64,000 nucleotides of DNA from Gari tellinella (taxonomy: Eukaryota > Mollusca > Bivalvia > Cardiida > Psammobiidae): positions 46,310,356 to 46,374,355 of the forward strand of contig OV277870.1 of NCBI GenBank assembly GCA_922989275.2, in the 5' to 3' direction. Position 1 is the stretch's first letter. Each line of letters opens with the position of its first letter. The position numbers were made by a program, and so were the translations under genes. The notes beneath the pieces were generated by a model. It was not told the DNA's origin and did not search any database. It saw only the letters and a list, made by a program, of their open reading frames with translations. Positions 1 to 9,900 of this stretch are shown here, piece after piece.

Positions 1-31
1 CCGGTGTTTTCAACGTGATATGGCCGTAGAC
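1..31 (-). rRNA. 5S rRNA copy 01, 5' part only (cut by window edge)
   Basis: Only nt 1-31 of the 5S gene lie in the window. Base 1 is nt 31, exactly the position where the Ngaro-like element splits 5S copy 51; see findings. Confidence 0.9.
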
Positions 32-429
32 ATATGTAGCCGGAATATATGCGCTTATAAATTATAAAACCAAACTTTAAACCAATTTAGAACATCACAA
101 AGGCAATAGCAGGCAACATTAACGTCAAGCCCAACTGTATTTAAACAACTGTTGCTAATAAATGATGCAATGGCACTGTTTCTAGCTTGAGCGTTAACCA
201 TTTACTATTAGTTCTATATATATACACTACATACATGGTCGTGCGGAAGACTAGATGGGTTCTATACCGTTTGCATAGGACAAGTGTACTCTTCATAAGT
301 ACACTCTTTGTAAATGACAACCATACTCGTCGCCAGGGTTGAATGTGTTTAAACTGCAAAAAAGTGAAATCTAAACACGGTAGAAAATAAAAAAGAGAAA
401 AAAGGATAAAAAAACAGAAAAAAAGAAAG
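32..429. repeat. Alpha-type intergenic spacer (representative)
   Basis: AT-rich spacer with no gene, marked by CTGTATTTAAAC, GACAACCATAC and an A-rich left end. Further copies start at 2607, 4663 (beta-like left... in this copy its right end next to 5S-09 is beta-like), 13524, 16086, 18661, 21238, 25162, 27739, 29796, 31332, 33915, 36499, 39077, 54585, 55624, 56142, 58726, 59244, 61820 and 62338. The copy at 13004-13403 begins as alpha and ends as gamma. The copy at 56142-56547 has an extra 8 bp near 56346. The 108-codon minus-strand frame running through this spacer starts inside the 5S gene and is not credible as a protein. Confidence 0.9.
418..424 (-). terminator. Pol III T-run terminator (representative)
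   Basis: Reading leftwards from the 3' end of 5S-02 there is a run of seven T within about 12 nt, the usual RNA polymerase III stop. Equivalent T-runs follow the other 5S copies; those next to U1 blocks have T5 then T6 instead. Confidence 0.75.
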
Positions 430-549
430 AAGCCTACGGCACCCGGTATTCCCAAGCGGTCACCCATCCAAGTACTGACCGGGCTCGACGTTGCTTAACT
501 TCGGTGATCGGACGAGAACCGGTGTTTTCAACGTGATATGGCCGTAGAC
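430..549 (-). rRNA. 5S rRNA copy 02
   Basis: 5S rRNA is the small structural RNA of the large ribosomal subunit, made by RNA polymerase III from internal promoter elements (box A, intermediate element, box C). This is the reference copy for the window: 120 nt, beginning GTCTACGGCCATATCACG and ending CCGTAGGCTT on the minus strand. Helix I closes (nt 1-9 with 110-118), and the conserved internal stretches AAGTTAAGC and GGATGGGTGACC are present. Alpha spacer downstream, beta spacer upstream. Identity is clear; which copies are expressed cannot be told from sequence. Confidence 0.97.
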
Positions 550-948
550 ATATGTAGCCGGAATATATGCGCTTATAAATTATAAAACCAAACTTTAAAC
601 CAATTTAGAACATCACAAAGGCAATAGCGGGCAACATTAACGTCAAGCCCAACTATATTTAAACAACTGTTGCTAATGAATGATGCAAGGGCACTGTTTC
701 TAGCTTGAGCGTTAACCATTTACTATTAGTTCTTTATATAAGCACTACATACATGGTCGTGCGGAAGACTAGATGTGTTCTATACCGTTTGCATAGGACA
801 AGTGTACTCTTCATAAGTACACTCTTTGTAAATGACGACCATACTCGTCGCCAGGGTTGAATGTGTTTAAACAGCCAAAAAGTGAAATCTAAACATAGTA
901 GAAAATAAAAAAGAGAAATAAAAAGATAAAAAACTGAAAAAAAGAAAG
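550..948. repeat. Beta-type intergenic spacer (representative)
   Basis: Geneless spacer distinguished by GCTAATGAATGATG, AAACAGCC and ACATAGTAG. It is nearly always followed (on the right) by a 5S gene carrying U12C and C112A and then a U1 block. Other copies start at 5182, 14029, 16604, 19179, 21756, 25680, 31851, 34435, 37019, 44285, 56668, 59762 and 62856. Confidence 0.9.
573..579 (-). promoter_or_regulatory. TATA-like box at -30 to -24 of 5S genes (representative)
   Basis: Minus-strand TTTATAA sits 24-30 nt before 5S-02. The alpha, beta and gamma spacers share it. The otherwise unrelated U1-block spacer has TATATAA at the same distance (1092-1098 for 5S-03). TATA-like elements near -25 to -30 are known to assist some animal 5S genes; function here is inferred from fixed spacing. 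Confidence 0.6.
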
Positions 949-1068
949 AAGCCTACTGCACCCGGTATTCCCAAGCGGTCACCCATCCAAGTACTGACCG
1001 GGCTCGACGTTGCTTAACTTCGGTGATCGGACGAGAACCGGTGTTTTCAACGTGATGTGGCCGTAGAC
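949..1068 (-). rRNA. 5S rRNA copy 03 (U1-proximal variant)
   Basis: Type copy of the variant that precedes each U1 block: U12C and C112A relative to copy 02. C112A replaces the partner of G7 in helix I, so one base pair of the terminal helix is lost. Beta spacer downstream, U1 block upstream. Confidence 0.95.
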
Positions 1069-1359
1069 ATTTAGTATCCCTGTTAAAGCGGTTATATAGT
1101 AAATATGTAATGTGAAACATACAAGGTAGATAACCTACAACTTACTTGTTGGTTTTGATTCAAATCACTGACTGCCCTTGTACAAATGGTATACTGAACG
1201 AGGTATGTTCCTTGTTTTGAGTGACGAATTCAATTGGAAACTATATTTTATGAATTGTTCTAATTAGCACAGTATGCGCTGTTGTAATTGTTTGGCTGAT
1301 GAAATGTCGACAAATAGACAAACATATCGTAGAATATTATTTTGTTGCTTTGATTTTTA

Positions 1360-1523
1360 CAGGGGTTAGCGCGAACGCAGACCCCCACACATATAAATTG
1401 CGTACCCGAGTAACCCACATTTGGGGTTATCGCAGGCGTCAGCTCAATCGAAGTGCAATGAAAGAGCCTCTTCCTGGGGAAACCGCCTGGATGATCACGG
1501 TATTCCCTGTACCAGGTAAGTAT
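1360..1523 (-). ncRNA. U1 snRNA copy 01
   Basis: U1 snRNA base-pairs with 5' splice sites as the RNA of the U1 snRNP. The minus strand begins ATACTTACCTGG (5' splice-site recognition segment) and ends CGTTCGCGCTAACCCCTG; at 164 nt it equals the length of human U1. Stem-loop I (nt 18-48) closes with GGGAA/UUUCCC. Stem-loop II has the U1A target AUUGCAC at nt 65-71. Stem-loop III is a perfect UAACCC/GGGUUA, and stem-loop IV has a UUCG-type tip. Two departures occur in all copies: the stem-loop I loop reads GAUCAUCC where other animals have GAUCACGA, and the Sm site region reads AAUUUAUAUG (nt 125-134), lacking the usual G after the U run. It could be a functional lineage variant or a homogenised pseudogene family. 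Confidence 0.93.
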
Positions 1524-1600
1524 GCTTTGGCTTGGTGAAGAGGGTATTTGTGTCAAATAGTTTTTACAATGGATTGGTACGCAAATATTAAAAACGTTTT
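1524..1600 (-). promoter_or_regulatory. Presumed U1 upstream promoter region (representative)
   Basis: snRNA genes need a proximal sequence element about 45-65 nt upstream. The flank here is essentially unchanged in every U1 unit, including about CGTACCAATCCATTGT at -58 to -43, which is a reasonable position. No lineage-specific consensus is available to me, so the element itself is not identified. Confidence 0.3.
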
Positions 1601-1966
1601 CCATCGTGAAAACAAGCTCTATGTCAGGCATAATCCACGTCATAAATTAGAGTACATACTGTGTATACGCTCGATTGTGTTTCTGACTTTTATTTCACGA
1701 GCAATATTGCCATAGACTATCTCTCAACTGCTAAACGTTTATCGTACGTACATGTTTTAACAGCAAACTAGCCTCTGAACCAATACGTACTATTCCATGC
1801 AATGCAAACACGTGAGTTGAGTTCGGAGATATTCAGTTCTTTAAAACTCTATAAAATTCTATATAAATATAGGGTTGAATGTGTTCAAACTGCCAAAAAG
1901 TCGAATCTGAACGTAAGAGAAAACAGAGTTTAATAAAAACGAGATAAAAAACAGAAAAAGCGAAAG

Positions 1967-2086
1967 AAGCCTACGGCACCCGGTATTCCCAAGCGGTCAC
2001 CCATCCAAGTACTGACCGGGCTCGACGTTGCTTAACTTCGGTGATCGGACGAGAACCGGTGTTTTCAACGTGATATGGCCGTAGAC
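1967..2086 (-). rRNA. 5S rRNA copy 04
   Basis: Full length; U1 block downstream, gamma spacer upstream. No difference from copy 02 noticed. Confidence 0.96.
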
Positions 2087-2486
2087 ATATGTATCCTTAA
2101 TATATGCGCTTATAAAGTATAAAACCAAACTTTAAACCAGTTTAGAACAGCACAAAGGCAATAGCAGGCAACATTAACGTCAAGCCCAACTATATTTAAT
2201 CAACTGTTGCTAATAAATGATGCAAGGACACTGTTTCTAGCTTGAGCATTAACCATTTACTATTTATTCTGTATACCAGCACTACATACATGGTCGTGCG
2301 GAAGACCCGGTGGGTTCTACACCGTTTGCATAGGACAAGTGTACTCTTCATAAGTACACTCTTTGTAAATGACGACCATACTCGTCGCCAGGGTTGAATG
2401 TGTTTAAACCATCAAAAAGTGAAATCTAAACACAGTAGAAAATAAAAAAGAGAAAAAAAGAATAAAAAAACCAGAAAAAAAGAAAG
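2087..2486. repeat. Gamma-type intergenic spacer (representative)
   Basis: Geneless spacer marked by GTATCCTTAATATATGCG, TTTAATCAACTG, TTCTGTATACCAGC and AAACCATC. It normally sits just upstream of the 5S gene that follows a U1 block. Other copies start at 4143, 12484, 15566, 18141, 20717, 24641, 27217, 29275, 33388, 35972, 38556, 45822 (split by the Tx1-like insertion), 55103, 58205 and 61299. Copies at 33388 and 35972 share an extra 6 bp. Confidence 0.9.
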
Positions 2487-2606
2487 AAGCCTACGGCACC
2501 CGGTATTCCCAAGCGGTCACCCATCCAAGTACTGACCGGGCTCGACGTTGTTTAACTTCGGTGATCGGACGAGAACCGGTGTTTTCAACGTGATATGGCC
2601 GTAGAC
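2487..2606 (-). rRNA. 5S rRNA copy 05
   Basis: Full length with G56A in the box A region, a variant shared only with copies 17 and 21. Gamma downstream, alpha upstream. Confidence 0.95.
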
Positions 2607-3004
2607 ATATGTAGCCGGAATATATGCGCTTATAAATTATAAAACCAAACTTTAAACCAATTTAGAACATCACAAAGGCAATAGCAGGCAACATTAACGT
2701 CAAGCCCAACTGTATTTAAACAACTGTTGCTAATAAATGATGCAATGGCACTGTTTCTAGCTTGAGCGTTAACCATTTACTATTAGTTCTATATATATAC
2801 ACTACATACATGGTCGTGCGGAAGACTAGATGGGTTCTATACCGTTTGCATAGGACAAGTGTACTCTTCATAAGTACACTCTTTGTAAATGACAACCATA
2901 CTCGTCGCCAGGGTTGAATGTGTTTAAACTGCAAAAAAGTGAAATCTAAACACGGTAGAAAATAAAAAAGAGAAAAAAGGATAAAAAAACAGAAAAAAAG
3001 AAAG

Positions 3005-3124
3005 AAGCCTACGGCACCCGGTATTCCCAAGCGGTCACCCATCCAAGTACTGACCGGGCTCGACGTTGCTTAACTTCGGTGATCGGACGAGAACCGGTGT
3101 TTTCAACGTGATGTGGCCGTAGAC
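3005..3124 (-). rRNA. 5S rRNA copy 06 (chimeric)
   Basis: Has U12C but not C112A, and joins an alpha spacer directly to a U1 block: the product expected from crossing-over inside the gene that removed a beta unit. Confidence 0.95.
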
Positions 3125-3415
3125 ATTTAGTATCCCTGTTAAAGCGGTTATATAGTAAATATGTAATGTGAAACATACAAGGTAGATAACCTACAACTTA
3201 CTTGTTGGTTTTGATTCAAATCACTGACTGCCCTTGTACAAATGGTATACTGAACGTGGTATGTTCCTTGTTTTGAGTGACGAATTCAATTGGAAACTAT
3301 ATTTTATGAATTGTTCAAATTAGCACAGTATGCGCTGTTGTAATTGTTTGGCTGATGAAATGTCGACAAATAGACAAGCATATCGTAGAATATTATTTTG
3401 TTGCTTTGATTTTTA

Positions 3416-3579
3416 CAGGGGTTAGCGCGAACGCAGACCCCCACACATATAAATTGCGTACCCGAGTAACCCACATTTGGGGTTATCGCAGGCGTCAGCT
3501 CAATCGAAGTGCAATGAAAGAGCCTCTTCCTGGGAAAACCGCCTGGATGATCACGGTATTCCCTGTACCAGGTAAGTAT
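3416..3579 (-). ncRNA. U1 snRNA copy 02
   Basis: Full length; single difference C45U in the 3' strand of stem-loop I, which changes a C-G to a U-G or shifted pair. Confidence 0.93.
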
Positions 3580-4022
3580 GCTTTGGCTTGGTGAAGAGGG
3601 TATTTGTGTCAAATAGTTTTTACAATGGATTGGTACGCAAATATTAAAAACGTTTTCCATCGTGAAAACAAGCTCTATGTCAGGCATAATCCATGTCATA
3701 AATTAGAGTACATACTGTGTATACGCTCGATTGTGTTTCTGACTTTTATTTCACGAGTAATATTGCCATAGAGTATCTCTCAACTGCTAAACGTTTATCG
3801 TACGTACATGTTTTAACAGCAAACTAGCCTCTGAACCAATACGTACTATTCCATGCAATGCAAACACGTGAGTTGAGTTCGGAGATATTCAGTTCTTTAA
3901 AACTCTATAAAATTCTATATAAATATAGGGTTGAATGTGTTCAAACTGCCAAAAAGTCGAATCTGAACGTAAGAGAAAACAGAGTTTAATAAAAACGAGA
4001 TAAAAAACAGAAAAAGCGAAAG

Positions 4023-4142
4023 AAGCCTACGGCACCCGGTATTCCCAAGCGGTCACCCATCCAAGTACTGACCGGGCTCGACGTTGCTTAACTTCGGTGA
4101 TCGGACGAGAACCGGTGTTTTCAACGTGATATGGCCGTAGAC
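4023..4142 (-). rRNA. 5S rRNA copy 07
   Basis: Full length; U1 block downstream, gamma upstream. Confidence 0.96.
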
Positions 4143-4542
4143 ATATGTATCCTTAATATATGCGCTTATAAAGTATAAAACCAAACTTTAAACCAGTTTA
4201 GAACAGCACAAAGGCAATAGCAGGCAACATTAACGTCAAGCCCAACTATATTTAATCAACTGTTGCTAATAAATGATGCAAGGACACTGTTTCTAGCTTG
4301 AGCATTAACCATTTACTATTTATTCTGTATACCAGCACTACATACATGGTCGTGCGGAAGACTCGGTGGGTTCTACACCGTTTGCATAGGACAAGTGTAC
4401 TCTTCATAAGTACACTCTTTGTAAATGACGACCATACTCGTCGCCAGGGTTGAATGTGTTTAAACCATCAAAAAGTGAAATCTAAACACAGTAGAAAATA
4501 AAAAAGAGAAAAAAAGAATAAAAAAAACAGAAAAAAAGAAAG

Positions 4543-4662
4543 AAGCCTACGGCACCCGGTATTCCCAAGCGGTCACCCATCCAAGTACTGACCGGGCTCG
4601 ACGTTGCTTAACTTCGGTGATCGGACGAGAACCGGTGTTTTCAACGTGATATGGCCGTAGAC
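4543..4662 (-). rRNA. 5S rRNA copy 08
   Basis: Full length; gamma downstream, alpha-type spacer upstream. Confidence 0.96.
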
Positions 4663-5061
4663 ATATGTAGCCGGAATATATGCGCTTATAAATTATAAAA
4701 CCAAACTTTAAACCAATTTAGAACATCACAAAGGCAATAGCAGGCAACATTAACGTCAAGCCCAACTGTATTTAAACAACTGTTGCTAATAAATGATGCA
4801 AGGGCACTGTTTCTAGCTTGAGCGTTAACCATTTACTATTAGTTCTATATATAAACACTACATACATGGTCGTGCGGAAGACTAGATGGGTTCTATACCG
4901 TTTGCATAGGACAAGTGTACTCTTCATAAGTACACTCTTTGTAAATGACAACCATACTCGTCGCCAGGGTTGAATGTGTTTAAACTGCCAAAAAGTGAAA
5001 TCTAAACACGGTAGAAAATAAAAAAGAGAAAAAAGGATAAAAAAAACTGAAAAAAGGAAAG

Positions 5062-5181
5062 AAGCCTACTGCACCCGGTATTCCCAAGCGGTCACCCATC
5101 CAAGTACTGACCGGGCTCGACGTTGCTTAACTTCGGTGATCGGACGAGAACCGGTGTTTTCAACGTGATATGGCCGTAGAC
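5062..5181 (-). rRNA. 5S rRNA copy 09 (reciprocal chimera)
   Basis: Has C112A without U12C, the mirror image of copies 06, 34 and 37; its downstream flank is alpha-like and upstream flank beta. Confidence 0.95.
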
Positions 5182-5579
5182 ATATGTAGGCGGAATATAT
5201 GCGCTTATAAATTATAAAACCAAACTTTAAACCAATTTAGAACATCACAAAGGCAATAGCGGGCAACATTAACGTCAAGCCCAACTATATTTAAACAACT
5301 GTTGCTAATGAATGATGCAAGGGCACTGTTTCTAGCTTGAGCGTTAACCATTTACTATTAGTTCTATATATAAGCACTACATACATGGTCGTGCGGAAGA
5401 CTAGATGGGTTCTATACCGTTTGCATAGGACAAGTGTACTCTTCATAAGTACACTCTTTGTAAATGACGACCATACTCGTCGCCAGGGTTGAATGTGTTA
5501 AACAGCCAAAAAGTGAAATCTAAACATAGTAGAAAATAAAAAAGAGAAATAAAAAGATAAAAAACTGAAAAAAAGAAAG

Positions 5580-5699
5580 AAGCCTACTGCACCCGGTATT
5601 CCCAAGCGGTCACCCATCCAAGTACTGACCGGGCTCGACGTTGCTTAACCTCGGTGATAGGACGAGAACCGGTGTTTTCAACGTGATGTGGCCGTAGAC
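5580..5699 (-). rRNA. 5S rRNA copy 10 (diverged)
   Basis: U12C and C112A plus private G41U and A50G. It is the 5S next to the U1 gene broken by the CR1-like insertion, so the whole unit may be relaxed from selection. Confidence 0.93.
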
Positions 5700-5990
5700 A
5701 TTTAGTATCCCTGTTAAAGCGGTTATATAGTAAATATGTAATGTGAAACATACAAGGTAGATAACCTACAAATTACTTGTTGGTTTTGATTCAAATCACT
5801 GACTGCCCTTGTACAAATGGTATACTGAACGTGGTATGTTCCTTGTTTTGAGTGACGAATTCAATTGGAAACTATATTTTATGAATTGTTCAAATTAGCA
5901 CAGTATGCGCTGTTGTAATTGTTTGGCTGATGAAATGTCGACAAATAGACAAGCATATCGTAGAATATTATTTTGTTGCTTTGATTTTTA

Positions 5991-6134
5991 CAGGGGTTAG
6001 CGCGAACGCAGACCCCCACACATATAAATTGCGTACCCGAGTAACCCACATTTGGGGTTATCGCAGGCGTCAGCTCAATCGAAGTGCAATGAAAGAGCCT
6101 CTTCCTGGGGAAACCGCCTGGATGATCACGGTAT
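5991..6134 (-). pseudogene. U1 snRNA copy 03, 3' fragment (nt 21-164)
   Basis: The U1 gene is split by the CR1-like element. This part keeps most of stem-loop I and everything downstream but has lost the splice-site recognition end; the remaining 24 nt are at 11897-11920. Confidence 0.95.
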
Positions 6135-6141
6135 AGGACGC

Positions 6142-6936
6142 ATGGAAAGCCATTTGACAAAATTAGATAAGCTTGACAAATTAGACAAACTTGATGAAAT
6201 TGAAAAAACTGTAAAACAAATGGGGTCTAGATTAGATAAATTCGAGAATCGCATCGAAAAGTCCGAAACGATTGTTGGCAACATGGAGAAATCAGTTAGC
6301 TATGTGAGTGAACAGTATGATGAAATCCAGAGTGATCTAAAGAAGCAAGATAAACACATTTCCGAGACAGATGATATTGCAAAGGCTGTAAAACAAGAAA
6401 ACGCCGAGCTGAAAACTTCATTGACTGAATTAAAACAACTAAATACTGATCTAAAGGAGCAGGTAGTAGATTTAAAAGCAAGAAGTATGCGTGATAATTT
6501 GGTATTTACAAATATTGAATTCGAAGAGGGTGAAAATACTGAACAAGTTTTGAATGAGTTTCTGCGTGACAAACTGAAAGTTGAAAATGTGAGTTTCGAA
6601 CGTGTTCATCGTATCAGACCAAAGTACAGCAATAGACACGGTACTGGACCGAGACGACCGCCGCCAGTGGTCGCTAAATTTTCGTTCTTTCGCGATAGGG
6701 AACGAGTACGCAAATCTGCTAGGCTGCTGAAAGGTACAGACTACAGTATACAAGAGCAATTCCCTGAGGAAATTGAACAAAGGCGAAAACCACTGTACCC
6801 CATATTAAGACAGGCCAGAAAAGATAAGAAACGAGCATGGATCGTGAAGGACAGGTTATTTGTCGACGGCAAAGAAGTCGCTGCATCGGTTGGCTGTGCT
6901 GGTCGTCCAGCTACTGAACCACGTGTTGGTCATTGA
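6142..6936 (+). CDS. Retrotransposon ORF1 protein (coiled coil, L1-ORF1p-like)
   Basis: Probable nucleic-acid-binding chaperone that coats the element RNA; 264 residues from the ATG at 6142. Residues about 1-115 are heptad-rich (LDKLDKLDKLDEIEKTV, then LTELKQLNTDLKEQVVDLK), predicting a trimer-type coiled coil. A domain like L1 ORF1p follows from ARSMRDNLVFTNI at about 117, through FERVHRI and PPPVVAKFSFFRDRERV, to a basic C-terminal part (RQARKDKKRAWIVKDRLFVDGKEV). The frame also reads back into antisense U1 sequence, which is accidental. Its stop, TGA at 6934-6936, is in the same frame as ORF2. The true N-terminus may be missing because the element seems 5'-truncated. Confidence 0.8.
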   Translation: MESHLTKLDKLDKLDKLDEIEKTVKQMGSRLDKFENRIEKSETIVGNMEKSVSYVSEQYDEIQSDLKKQDKHISETDDIAKAVKQENAELKTSLTELKQLNTDLKEQVVDLKARSMRDNLVFTNIEFEEGENTEQVLNEFLRDKLKVENVSFERVHRIRPKYSNRHGTGPRRPPPVVAKFSFFRDRERVRKSARLLKGTDYSIQEQFPEEIEQRRKPLYPILRQARKDKKRAWIVKDRLFVDGKEVAASVGCAGRPATEPRVGH

Positions 6937-9900
6937 GAGGGCCATGGAAGACCACGTGTTTCTACGCAAGAGCTTAATTTTTTGACTTTAAATGTGTGTG
7001 GCCTGAAAACAAAACTAAACTGCCCAGATGTTATTGACTACTTTGAAAAGTTTGATATAATTTCTTGTGTTGAAACAAAACTGGACGAATATGACGTTGT
7101 AAATTTAGAAGGTTACACAAGCTTTATCAAAAATAGAAAGCAGTCTGTGCGTAGAAAGTCTGGTGGTATATCTGTAATGGTTAAACATGATTTTTGTAAG
7201 TATGTGAGCGAAATTGAAAGTGAGTGCGAGTATGTATTATGGATGAAAATTTCAAAAGGGTTGTTTGATACTGATGAAGATATTGTGATAGGAACTGTTT
7301 ACATTCCTCCTGAAAATACAAATTTCAGGAAAGCTGAATTGGTCGATCTCTTCTATGAAGAACTTTCTGCTTTTCGACAATCTTTTACGAATGTATTTCT
7401 GTCTGGTGATTTTAATGCCCGAACGTCTAACCTCATGGATTTTATAGAAATAGATGACGACATTTTTGAAAATGTTGGTGTAGATTCTGATGCTGTTTTT
7501 AACTTCGAGAGCTATGATCAAATTGAAGCGATGGGTTTTGACAAAGTAAGACACTCCCAAGACCAACGTGTAACTCAATCTGGCAGACAACTAATTGATG
7601 CATGCAAGCAGAATGAAATGATAATTCTAAATGGTAGAGCATATAAAGATAAAGATATTGGAAAATTTACGTGCAAGAATAGCTCAGTGGTTGACTATGT
7701 TATTTCGTCTTTCCCTGCTTTGAAATTTATAACCGATTTTGAAATTGAAGAATTCTGCCCGCTTCTGTCGGATGTGCACTGTCCAGTAATTTTCAAAATT
7801 AAAGCTGAACTTACAAACGAAGTTACAAATATTAATGAAAACAAAAAAACAAAGATCAAATGCTGGAAAGAGGAAAAAAAGAACCAATTTTTACAGAATA
7901 TTGATTTAAACAAAATTGAACTTGTAAATACCAAACTAGATAACTTAGATAACTTAAACCAAGACGCTATAAATGACATTATGTCTGATATTGAAACCAT
8001 TTTTGTCCATTCTGCTAAAAACACATTCGGAACATGCAAAAATTACAAAAAATCCAAAACACATGCTAAGCAAAAACGCTGGTTTAACAAAACTTGTAGA
8101 GCAGCTCGTACTAATTATCACATTGCAAAACGAATTCATAGAACGAGTAAATCAATGAACAATTATAATAATATGATTTCTTCAAGTAAACATTACAAGA
8201 AAGTTATTCGAACAAATTTAGCTAAGCACAAAGAAGATGTTAGAAACGAATTGCGTAAAATGCAAAATTCATCACCTAAAGAGTATTGGTCATATATTAA
8301 CAAACTAGATAGTAAACAATCTGCACATGGTGAAATAGACTTGGAGACTCTGACACAGTTTTTCAAAAATATTAATGAGACAGAAATTAGTGACGACGAA
8401 GTGCCAAATAACCCATACCCTAATCATAATATAGATACTGAACTGAACGAACCGATAACAAACGATGAAATAATGGAGGCGGTGAAACATCTAAAAAACA
8501 ATAAAGCATGTGGCATTGACCAGATAAAAAATGAATATATAAAATGTTCAATTGATATACTTCTTCCAATATATAATAAACTTTTTAATAATGTTCTTAA
8601 TACCGGTAATATACCAGAATCTTGGACAGTTGGTGTCATTAAACCACTATACAAGAATAAAGGTGACGCTACAGATCCAAATAATTACAGACCAATCACT
8701 TTACTGAGTTGTATGGGCAAGTTATTCACGGCTATTATAAACACAAGGTTATGCAATTACATAGAAACATATCAACTTTTAAGCGAAAATCAATTTGGAT
8801 TCAGGAAAGGATATTCTACGTCTGAAGCCTCTTTTGTTCTGTATGCTTTAACCGAATATTAACGTAACAGAAAGAAAAAGTTATTTTGTATGTTTGTTGA
8901 CTTTCAAAAAGCATTTGATTCAGTCTGGAGGGTTGGTTTATGGTCAAAACTATTGAATTATAGCATTACTGGCAAAGTGATGAATATTCTAAACAGTATG
9001 TACAATAATATTAAGTCATGTGTAACAATAAATGGAAATAACTCAGAGATTTTTAGTTCATTTACTGGATTGAGACAGGGTGAAAATCTCTCACCGATAC
9101 TATTTTCTCTGTACTTAAATGACATTGAATTCTTCTTAAACTCCCACTGCAATTCAGGTATAGATATATCCGATGAAGATACTGACAGATTTATGAAACT
9201 GTTAGTAATTCTATATGCTGACGATACCGTATTGTTTGCCAAAGACGAGGATGAATTACAACGTCTAGCTGATGCCTTCGTTCTGTATTGTAATACCTGG
9301 AAACTCAATATAAATATCAGTAAAACAAAAGTTATGGTCTTTGGCGACAAAGTTAAGAGAAAACGTAATATTGTAATAAATGGAAATGTTTTAGAAACAG
9401 TTGATTCTTTCAAATATTTAGGACTAGTATTTTCAAAAAATAGAAGTTTTTCTAAAGCCAAACAACATGCATGTGATCAGGCTCGAAAGGCGATGTTTTG
9501 CTTACTTAAAAAGATCAGAAACCTTGATATACCAATTGATTGCCAGCTAAAATTGTTTGATAGTACAGTTCTACCAGTGTTATTGTATGGATGTGAAGTA
9601 TGGGGATTTGGTGACCTAAAGGGTATTGAAAGAGTTCATACTGACTTTATGAAACATATTTTGAATGTTAAAAGAAGTACTCCACATGTAATGTTATATG
9701 GAGAATTGGGTAGATTTCCTGTCTCAATAGTTATTAAAAAACGCCAAATAACTTTTTGGAGTAAATTGATAACTAATGACGACAGTAAATTGAGTAAATT
9801 ATTATATAAACGATTGTTACATGACTACACAATAAATAATATTAAAAATGACTGGATCGCAAACATTAAAACAATATTGGAAGGCACCGGACTAAATTAT

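Larger units (their letters stand above)
1069..1966. repeat. U1 block: spacer, U1 gene, spacer (representative)
   Basis: About 898 bp replacing a normal spacer: 291 bp, then the U1 gene, then 443 bp ending in an A-rich 5S downstream flank. Other blocks start at 3125, 5700 (split by the CR1-like element), 14548, 17123, 19698, 22275 (with hAT-like insertion), 26199, 28257, 30314, 32370, 34954, 37538, 44804, 57187, 60281 and 63375. The only gene recognised in it is U1. Confidence 0.9.

Noticed and set aside
141..467. Repeated 108-codon minus-strand frame beginning MGDRLGIPGAVGFF (about 20 copies)
   Set aside because: It starts in the 3' part of the 5S gene and runs through the A-rich spacer; the hydrophobic look comes from reading poly-A/T tracts. 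It varies with spacer indels and is broken in beta and gamma units.
1299..1538. Repeated 79-codon plus-strand frame ending in a perfect splice donor (CAG/GTAAGTAT)
   Set aside because: It is the antisense of U1. The apparent donor is simply the complement of the U1 5' end, which pairs with donors by design.
1260..1643. Repeated 127-131-codon minus-strand frame beginning MTWIMPDIELVF
   Set aside because: It covers the U1 promoter flank and the U1 gene itself; U1 conservation explains its persistence in all units.
6052..6141. Upstream extension of the retrotransposon ORF1 into array sequence
   Set aside because: The extra residues are antisense U1; the first ATG within the element is at 6142.
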